A stretch of DNA of 64,000 nucleotides from Ahaetulla prasina. Lineage: Eukaryota; Chordata; Lepidosauria; Squamata; Colubridae. The stretch lies in assembly GCF_028640845.1 (NCBI RefSeq), contig NC_080540.1, positions 214,517,800 through 214,581,799 on the forward strand, in the 5' to 3' direction. A model generated the notes under the pieces. That model saw nothing but the letters and a program-made list of their open reading frames with translations, searched no databases and had not been told where the DNA came from. Positions 55,983 through 64,000 of the stretch are shown one piece after another. The translations under genes were made by a program, and so were the position numbers. Position 1 is the stretch's first letter, and the number at the start of each line of letters is the position of its first letter.

Positions 55983-56600
55983 ATTGTTTTTATTGATTGA
56001 TTTTATTCCATTTGTATGGCCACCCATCTCGACAAGCGACACTGGGTGGCCAACAAAATTAAAAATCAACTAAAAATTACAATAACACAAAAATCAAAAT
56101 CCATAGTAGCCAAGAAATGCACAGCAATTGTTCTATAGCTAAGAGATGGGCCCTTGCACACACTCAGGGCCCCAGGCCTGGACACAGAGCCCAGGCCTTT
56201 ACAGCCTTACAAAGGCCAGCAGGGTTAGAGCCATCCTAATCTCCATGGCAGAAAACAAGCATCTTTTAGGCCTCACAAACTGCATTCTTTTAACTTTCCT
56301 CTGTAAATAGATTGTGTTGCCTAAGACAGGCAGCCACATATATGTTTTAAATAAATAAATACATTTCTCAGAGACGGACAACCTCAAAGAGGGCAAGACA
56401 TTCAAAGCTTTCAGCGTTTTCTGCTGATTTGTTTTGAAAGGGGATAAGTGGTAGGTTGGGGTTATCTGGTGATATAGCATTGAGAGGATTAACAATTTGT
56501 TAGCAAAAAAACAAAAAACCCTCCTGATTAGAGATCTAGTCGTAGCAATGCAGTGAAGGCAACTTAAACCAAATGAAAAAAAGGGCCGTAGCAACAGCAT
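55983..56600 (-). mobile_element. L2/CR1-like LINE 3' end (older)
   Basis: Read leftwards: ORF-end remnant near 56160-56260 (GGGCCCCAGGCCTGGACACA, CAGCAGGGTTAGAGCCATCC on plus), then ATCTCGACAAGCGACACTGG GTGGCC at the 3' end and a GATT/AATC-rich tail near 55990. Frameshifted throughout. Confidence 0.65.
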
Positions 56601-57762
56601 TAGTAGAACAGACCGCCTATTATGTTGCCAGTCAAGCTAGATAAAATATAATAAAGCTCAGCTAACCCTCTTCTTTTCGCACAGTTAAGACACTAATCAG
56701 AAACTGAGTGGTAACAGAAAGGAAACATAATTGAATACCATGAAAATGGTACACCGAGAGTAACCCTGTATCCCTTCCCTTTCCTTTAAAACGCACACAG
56801 AGAAATTGAGAAGAAAGTCAGGAAAACATTTTTTAAAAGCTTGCAAATTTCCTCAGGGGAGGACTCATCCCACCACTATCATAATTATTCTGTTTTCCAA
56901 TGCTACATAGGCATGAATTGTATGGGACCATTTCACTCACATTTAAAAAATCAACCTGTTATTGAATAATATCTGCTATACAGTCAGATTGCTTAAATAA
57001 TGTTATTATTATTTTTTTTTTGCTGAAATAACCCACTAGAAATCTAGAGAACAATGATCAGTTAGAATGAGCTAAAACACTGGCTGAGGGACATTGGATA
57101 CCCCCTGTATGACCAGTTTGCAGAAAAGAGACATATAAGATCATGACAGCTTTTTATGGCAAAGAGACATTAAAAGCCAGATCTGCTATGGCAGTCACAC
57201 CAAGAAATCTCACACAGGATGGCATGAGCTTTAATGTGAAAGAATAGTTCTCTGCTGAAGCAGGGAGGAATAAGTCCTTTGAAAGGTGCTAAATTGCCTT
57301 TATATTCAGGTCAGTAGATTAAGAGCTAGCACAATCAAATGGGGTCATTCTACTAACCAAAGAACTGTGACTTTAAAAAAAGTAAACTATACAATATCTC
57401 TTACTTTGTCATTTGTTGGAAGCAAAGTTTTGCACACCACAAGGCCTCGTAAGGGCCAATTCATGAGCACTTGAAGGTAGACAGGAGGAGGGATGTGATT
57501 ATAATAATTGCATCTATTTACAATTACAGAGTGTGAATAAATAGAATCACAACTGAAACATTACAAAGATAGCCAACATCCCATTGTTCTGTGCTAGATA
57601 AAAAAAAGAGTGACAAATTTTAGAGATCCCAAATTTAGAATGTTAACCCTGTTTCAATCTTGTCCCCATCTCTGATTTACAAAATAAAACCTATTGTTTC
57701 TAGACACCTAGATTTACATACATAACTGAGAAAGGCAGTCTGTTTCTGACTCATCTAGAAGA
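56601..57762. other. No gene seen
   Basis: About 1.2 kb of AT-rich unique-looking sequence. Confidence 0.5.
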
Positions 57763-57770
57763 CTTAAGCA

Positions 57771-58193
57771 CAGGGTGGGATTCAGCTGGTTCAGGCAGGT
57801 TTGGGCGAACCGGATGCTAATTTTACATCTGGTTCTCCGAACTGGTACTTGCAAGGACTGGCTGGCCCCTCCCACCCCGCCCCTCCCAGAAGTCTCCATG
57901 CGGCCCGTTTTGGATGCCAGGTAAGTGCAAGGCCCGTGCAGAGGCTCTGGGAGGGCGAAAAATGGGCCTCCTGGAAGTTCCGGAAGTTTGGAAACGCGTC
58001 GTTTCCGGCCTCTGGAGGGCCTCTGGAGCCCAGGGGAGGCTGTTTTCGTCCTCCCACAGAGGCTCAAGGAAAGCCTCCGGAGCCTGGGGAAGCTAAAAAC
58101 ACCCCCCACTGTGTTGCAGGAGACCGAGTAGGCCCCGCCCACCCAGCAATCAGGCAGAGAACCAGTTGCTAAAATTTTTGAATCCCATCCCTG
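57771..58193. mobile_element. hAT-type MITE, 423 bp, exact 8-bp duplication
   Basis: CAGGGTGGGATTCAGCTGGT ... GAATCCCATCCCTG with exact CTTAAGCA duplications at 57763-57770 and 58194-58201. The GC-rich interior (57880-58130) makes long overlapping frames on both strands. None resembles a transposase. Confidence 0.93.
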
Positions 58194-58201
58194 CTTAAGC
58201 A

Positions 58202-59944
58202 ACATATTCATAAATATTGTATGCCTCTTTTAAGGGACAATAAGTGTTTTAACATTCCTCCAGATAGTTTTGCATTCTTCTAAGAGACTGGCTATGTTTA
58301 GAATTGTCCGTCATGTTCCTAAGGCATTTCCAATGGTGCATCCTTCTATATACTACAAAAATCTTGTGTCTGTTTATAGCCTTCAGTTGGACAGAAGTGG
58401 AATGTATAAGGCAACGATTATTAAACCAAGATAACTCACATTTGCTAACTTACAGAATGCCAGGACCTATGACTTTTTGTGGGAATGAAATTTGGGGAAA
58501 TTGAAGCTGTTTCAATACCATCACATCTTCCTGGTATATTTCCCCAGAATCCCATAGGTTGCATGGCACAAGGGAAGACATGAAGGCTGTATCTCCACCC
58601 TCTTTCCTATCTTCCTCTGGCCTCTCCACCCAATCAGCTGGCAGCAAGGCCCAACAGACAAGAGGTGATTGCCTGCTTTGGAATCAAAGCTAAAATTTGA
58701 AATATCTTAATGGGGATGGATAGCAAAGGAAGGATGAGGGAGTCATTCAAATGCCTGCTGGTGAAGTAGGGTTGGTAGGAAGGTGATAAGAGAGCAGGAT
58801 AAGTGACTCCCTTTGTTCCCTGCTCCCCTCAACAGAGTGATAAACAGTTTCATGGATCAACTGTGGAGAGGAGTTATTTCTGATACTCTCTGCCAGATTC
58901 CCGCTAGCAAAGTCAATGAAGAAGCCCAGCAGGAAATCTGAAGCCACTCCCATTGTTTTTTCCCTGCCAGTTGTCATTCTGTTTCTCTGTTTAGGTAAGG
59001 AAATAGCTCTGAAAGGATGGCCCAACAGATCACAGGTTGTCTAGTATCTTAAAATTATTGTCATTTACTGATGCAATGAGCTTTATGGTCCAGAGGGATC
59101 TGAACTGGAGTTCTTTAGTCTTTATGCTCTAGCATAATTCCTTTTGTTTGCATGGCTGACATCAAACAATTGGGGGAAAAAAACCTAATTCTTTGGCTTT
59201 CTTGTAATTTACTGTTTCCAGTTTTGTAGTAGTTTGCTCCAGGAGAATGTAAGGAAGTTGATTAGCCAAGCAGTCCTGTTTGACCCATTAAAATTTTTAA
59301 TAGTCTTATTGCAAAAGGAGGGTTTATAGATGTGGGTTCAGTAAAGGCTAAGCTTATTACCTGCAAAACCTTGAGCTCTTTGCATGTACTTAACAAATAT
59401 AATGAGTGATTTGACATTTGACTTGTGTCAAACAGGAAAGCTGAAACAACAAAGGGATTTTAGCACAATGAGTGCCACTAATTCAGTAATGAAGCATTCC
59501 TACTGCCTGTGAATTAAGTCTTTGGCAAAACAGTCTCAGCTTGAGGTATTTAGTGAATAAAGTGGGAGTTTGGTTGTTTTCCACATTTTTTTAAAGATCC
59601 ATGCAACTTTCAATAATAAAGCTAAGCATGATTTAGTTCTTTGATTATGTTATTTATCTGCTCAAGAGAAAAACAGAGGGGAAATACACTGAACCAGGAG
59701 CATAAATATTACATGTTATGATAAACATATTAAAGATGTACTGAAGATGTACATGGAGATGTACTGAAGGGTATTGGAAAGTTAGAACAGCCTTACATTA
59801 ATCAAAACAAGATTCCTTTCTTTAGTCTGGAATCTCATTTAGTGTCACCCAGCAGTAGAGTTCAAGGGATTTAAATATTCTAAAACCACTGGTAAACAAG
59901 GCCTATCCTTTAGATCCCATATTCAACTGCCAACATTAGAAGAC
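58202..59944. other. No gene seen
   Basis: About 1.7 kb of unique-looking sequence. Short open frames (58304, 58450, 58747) show no domain. Confidence 0.5.
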
Positions 59945-60165
59945 TGTTTGCATTACAGAGTTTCAGCAGGTGGCAGCACCAGTCCAATCTTGATTTGGCT
60001 TCAAAACTAAGGAGGATCAGGTCTGATTAATAGTTGAGTGGGAAATCCCCATGGAATAACAAAGCTGTAGGCTAGAGTGACAAGTCAAGGAAACCATGCC
60101 AGAAGATGACAAAGGCAAGCTGCTTCCATATTGTTGCCAAGAAAACTCCATGATGTGACTGAAGC
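59945..60165 (+). mobile_element. 5S-rRNA-related SINE, decayed
   Basis: CTTCAAAACTAAGGAGGATC AGGTCTGATTAATAGTTGAG TGGGAAATCCCCATGGAATA follows 5S rRNA with many changes. It ends with GACAAAGGCAAGCTGCTTCC and CAAGAAAACTCCATGATGTG, the usual tail of this SINE. Confidence 0.6.
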
Positions 60166-60840
60166 TTGAGATCATTCACATTTGCTTTATAGTGACGTTT
60201 ACAAAATTATTTTTCATTCATTTTTCATTGCTACATTCCATTCCTTACTTTCCCATGGGGGTTCCAATACATTTCTATATTCAACATATGCAGTACGATC
60301 CTAGCTTCATATCCATCCAATAGATATGAAGAGAAGACCATCTGTGTTATATACAAAAATGGTACAATGTACATAAGGGGTTGCCCCATAATTTTCTCTT
60401 GGACAATTGTTTGACAACCTGTAGCAATAAGCTCATCTGACCTCACAACTGAATTATTATATAAAAGCATGCTAGGTAGGTCTTAAAAAACAGCTACATT
60501 TCATTAAGGATGCATATCATTGTTTTATGAACATTTATATTTCTGTATCAGAAAATGGTATGGTTTGTTCCACCATAGGGGTACTGTTGGTGCAAAATTC
60601 ATCATACCGTATCATAAAGCAGAATACCACTGATGCAACTGGTAATTTCAATATGAATTGTATAGCCTTACTCCAGCATCATTTTATCCTTCTATTAAGA
60701 ATTGCATCTCTTTAGAGATTATGAATGAATGTGTAGCTGTCTGCTTCTTTATGTTCATGAGGGGGATGGAGCTGATTTTGGATATTGTTGAGTGCAAAAT
60801 ATTTATCCCCCTTTTCCAACACTTTGCTCTCTTTATTTGT
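60166..60840. other. No gene seen
   Basis: AT-rich unique-looking sequence. Confidence 0.45.
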
Positions 60841-60849
60841 ATTGTTGTG

Positions 60850-61260
60850 TTGGAAAAAATATCCATCTGGTTCAGTTCCAAGCAGAGAGAAAGGCACTGA
60901 GACAAAATGGAGGCTGGATTGGAAAGAGCAGGGGTGTCAAACTCGCGGCCTGTGGGCTGGATGCGTCATGTGCTGGCCCCACCCCCACCTGGTTTAGCAA
61001 AGGGCAAAAATGTGATACAGCTGTGATGACGTGAGTTTGACACCCCTGGGAAAGAGGGTCCATTTATTGATGAAGCGGAACCACCAAGCACAGGTGATTC
61101 TGGGTAGCTGACAACATGGAGTTGAGAGAGAGAGGTATTTATACCCTCTCTTGGGCTTTGAACTTGAAGTTCCTGTTCCTGTGCAAGAACATGTATTCTA
61201 TTGGCTGTTGTAGGGGTCATAGCTATCTTTGTAGGTTGTCTGAGTCCCAGGCTTGGTTGA
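60850..61260 (-). promoter_or_regulatory. Possible LTR or promoter remnant (minus)
   Basis: Minus strand: a clean TATA box (GGGTATAAATACC near 61140) lies about 70 bp upstream of AATAAA (near 61066), an LTR-like spacing. The hAT MITE at 60929 interrupts the downstream part. LTR ends and a target duplication were not found. Confidence 0.3.
60929..61048. mobile_element. hAT-type MITE, 120 bp, exact 8-bp duplication
   Basis: TIRs CAGGGGTGTCAAACTCG and GAGTTTGACACCCCTG. Exact GGAAAGAG duplications at 60921-60928 and 61049-61056. Noncoding. Confidence 0.93.
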
Positions 61261-61605
61261 GGTTTGCTGGGTGATGCAATGAAGGGGCTTGTTATACAAT
61301 TCCTATTGTGGCTGAAGGCTAATTCTACCTTTATTCAGAGCCAGACCTTGCTGCAGTCAGTGATGGATTACCAATTCTGCATTTCTAAAGCTGCCCCAGC
61401 ACAGTATCTGCTTGGGGGGAGAGAGGGCAAGGAGCTGAGGCTCTTGAGTTTCTGTCTCCATTAAGATTTTTATTTTTCTTCTAGGGTAAATATTTTACAC
61501 TGCCTTTTTAATATTTCTCCAAATATTTCATTCTTCTAGGAGAGGGGTGGGTGCTAACTTTCTACAGCTCTCAGGAGAGGGTACTAAAGCTAATCTGCTG
61601 CAACT
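61261..61605. other. No gene seen
   Basis: Unique-looking sequence. Confidence 0.45.
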
Positions 61606-61828
61606 CAACAATAGCAACAGCACTCAGGCTTATATACCTCTTCACAGTGCTTTACACCTCTCTATAAGCAGTTTATAGAGTCAGCATATTGTCCCCAACA
61701 ATCTAGGTCCCCATTTTACCGACTTCTGAAGGATGGAAGGCTGAATTAACCTTGAGCTGGTCAGGATCAAACTTCTGGCAGTGAGCAGGCTTAGCCTTCA
61801 ATGCTGCATTCTATCCACTGTGCCACAT
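61606..61828 (-). mobile_element. tRNA-derived squamate SINE
   Basis: Minus strand: TGGCACAGTGGATAGAATGC head, AAGGTTAATTCAGCCTTCC, TAAAATGGGGACCTAGATTG, TATGCTGACTCTATAAACTG and a TGCTGTTGCTATTG end. Same family as 35029 and 40587. Confidence 0.82.
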
Positions 61829-63640
61829 AAAAGTGTCGTGGCATTGTAAAAACTTCCAGATATATGATGGCATTCATTTTCATCAAATTATCTTTGTTGC
61901 TTTCATTTTTATGATTATGACAAGGTTGCATTGATCTCTGTTGCCCTAAAATCGGTTTTGATGGTTTTTTTGGCATTTAAGATATGAACAAATTGAGCTT
62001 TATCTCTTTCAGTACAGACATGCAGTGGTACAACAGGGCCGACGGATAAACCAAAACCTTTCATCGCAACTTGCATTTCTTGGCTTCACTGTTAAGAATT
62101 AGGCAAGCAATGGGGAAAACACGCAGACTCTGTAGGACAAACGCTCAAAAAAACCCCAGCCAAAATTGCTCTTCCTTGTGTTCCACATAGCAGTAAGATT
62201 AGGCAGCTAGATAACACAAAGGACATTATCTTTCCTGAGTGATGATTCTTAGATGCTTAGAAGAGAGGAAAGTAGCCATACTGTTTTCTAGTTCTGATTA
62301 TAACCTTAATTCTCCCTTAGCAGAAATAGCTCTTCAGTCTCTGCTTTCTCTAAGGTTCTTTTCAAAGCAATTATATGCTATTAACAGACCAAGTTCCCTG
62401 AAGGGCCAGTGCAGCAGTATTTTATTAATGATGCTTGTCAGTAAAATGTGTATTGAATTGTGTTGTTTCATTAAATACCAAATCCTCTTTGTTAGCAAGA
62501 GGGTTACACTTTCTCAAGTGATTCTATGCACTTGCCAATCTTCCCTTCTCTCCAGTCTCATTCTGAAATGTTTGAATATTCCAGGTTATAGCTCCCATTT
62601 CTAGATATAACTTGTCATAGGCTCGGGTTTTTAATCTTATAAGCATAGGGCAGCTCAGGAATAGCAATTTGGGCAAAATCAGTTGTGGAAGTTCCATGGT
62701 TACTAAATGTCAATATGACTTGGTGTCATGCTTGGGAGTACCAAGTAAATATGTATTAACTCAAGGGTTTAACTCTTTCTTCTTCTCTTCCCCTCCCACC
62801 TTTTCTAATGGATTTGGCATAATACATTGTTTCCTGTTATTGTAGAATGAGAAATAAACTTGGCTGAGAATATTACAATAGATTATTAAATGGACATTTT
62901 TCAAAGTTGGCAGCTTGAAAATATGTGGACTTCCATAGTTAGAATTCCTCAGTGGAATAAGAAAATTGCAGATCTGATTCTTGGTTTTATAGGACATTAT
63001 AAGGACATTTGAATCACTCAGAAAAGCTTAGTGACAAACAGGCAGGAAGAAGTCAGATGGAACCAGGTGGCAGGTTTTAAAACAAGAGGAAGAGAATAAA
63101 CGGTGTAGTTGAAATGATTGGCTTGGTTCAAAGGTATAAACAGTTGAGTTCAAAAGTTCAGCCAGCAACTCTGAATATAACCTGTTCATTATTCAGTCAG
63201 TCCCCCTTTCATACATCTTTTCATAGGGGTTGCTAGAAAAATAGATTTTTTAAAAAAACTGGTTGGTTCCAAGTTCCCTTAAATTCTAAGGCAGAAACAG
63301 ATTTAAGTAATAATTCTCAACATTAAGCCCCAGTAGAATACGGTGACCATACATCTTGTATTAGAAAGGGTAGTCTTATGTTTCACAAAGCTATCCCTTA
63401 CATTTATTTATTTTTCAAAAACTCATTTTGTCCTTTTATTTTGGTCATTTAACATTTACCTATAAATGAGTATCAGATAAAAAAATATCGAATAGCATAT
63501 GAGTAAATTTAGGAAATATTTTGTATTAGATATATTTTTGAAGGAGAGGGGAATTGAGAGTGTGACTAAGTGTGGTGTGACTAGAGATTATAATTTAGGA
63601 ATTATTTTGGATTATGATTGTTAGTTTTGATACCCTGCAT
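61829..63640. other. No gene seen
   Basis: About 1.8 kb of AT-rich unique-looking sequence. The open frames at 62239 and 62761 have no recognised domain. Confidence 0.5.
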
Positions 63641-63761
63641 TTTGTTCTGGGAAGTCGGGTGGGGGTGGGGGTAAGGGGAGGGAATTGGGGGTGTGGTAGA
63701 GATGGAGTGATGGTTAACGTACAGGGATTATTGAAGATGTATAAATATAATTAATGCAGGG

Positions 63762-63989
63762 TCGGGTCTGCCCAGTTACCATTTTAGAACGGTGGGGAGG
63801 GAGAAAAGAGAGAGTAGGAGGTAGGAAAGAGGAGAAGAGGAAGGAAGAGGGGTAGAAGAGGGAGAAGGAAGGTGTAGGGTGGAGGGAGGAGAGGATGTAG
63901 ATAAGAGAAGGAGAGGAAGGTCTGGAAAGTAGAAGAAGGTAGAAGAGGGAAGAGTGTTAAAAAGGGGGGTGGTGACTGGGCAAGCCCGA
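63762..63989. repeat. Inverted arms flanking a polypurine tract
   Basis: TCGGGTCTGCCCAGTTACCA (63762-63781) and the reverse complement of 63970-63989 (TCGGGCTTGCCCAGTCACCA) match at 17 of 20. Between them is a run made almost wholly of A and G (about 63789-63969). It could be a MITE-like unit or the start of a larger element running past the window edge. Confidence 0.55.
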
Positions 63990-64000
63990 CTAATTGTATA

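Noticed and set aside
57714..58211. 165-codon minus frame with Pro/Gly/Arg content
   Set aside because: Lies within a 423-bp MITE with exact target duplications. Opposite-strand frames are equally open and no transposase motif is present.
1..64000. CRISPR arrays, tRNA or rRNA genes, prokaryotic operons
   Set aside because: No regular repeat-spacer structure. tRNA-like and 5S-like sequences are SINE heads with LINE-type or A-rich tails and substitutions in conserved positions.

Overview
This window looks like vertebrate, squamate reptile DNA, and most probably snake. The signs are a BovB (RTE) LINE, a full-length Sauria-type SINE with a BovB-like tail, CR1/L3-type LINE ends with (AATAG)n tails, abundant tetranucleotide-tailed LINE ends, Penelope-like elements and many short hAT and Tigger-like non-autonomous DNA transposons. 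I found no host protein-coding exon, tRNA gene, rRNA gene or CRISPR array. The window reads as intergenic or intronic DNA, and nearly every long open frame in it comes from a transposable element or a simple repeat. Species and chromosome cannot be told from the sequence.

Layout. 0.3-4 kb: a decayed Penelope-like element (RT plus GIY-YIG, minus strand) with two directly repeated terminal regions and a third, inverted one, each carrying a hammerhead-ribozyme-like motif. 4-9.5 kb: LINE 3' ends, two short SINEs, and a LINE inserted in a hAT MITE. 10-12 kb: a solo LTR, a hAT MITE and a Tigger-like MITE. 13-24.4 kb: palindromic MITEs, LINE ends, an 83-bp minisatellite, a BovB 3' end and an ORF1-only L1 retrocopy with a 17-bp target duplication. 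24.4-35 kb: mostly unique AT-rich DNA with scattered MITEs and an interrupted BovB end. 35-41 kb: SINEs, simple repeats and an inverted Penelope pair inside a LINE. 41.7-48.5 kb: the densest part, with solo LTRs, an L2-like LINE with an open RT frame inside a foldback element, hAT MITEs and a third Penelope-type end. 50-61.8 kb: further L2 ends, two solo LTRs, nested hAT elements and SINEs. 61.8-64 kb: unique DNA ending in a polypurine tract between inverted arms.

Three observations stand out. (1) Five solo LTRs (10137, 41722, 45366, 52905, 54684) share TG...CA ends and 5-bp target duplications. Each carries a reading frame entering its 5' edge in the same phase. In four copies it stays open as an acidic, then Pro-rich, then Arg-rich tail. 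(2) Hammerhead-type cores (CTGANGR - stem II - GAAA) occur in three unrelated-looking Penelope-type ends. (3) A foldback built from a Penelope-type end occurs twice with the same outer boundary. Six nested insertions, most with clear target duplications, give a relative chronology. All family names come from reading motifs, TIRs and target-site duplications by eye, with no database search.
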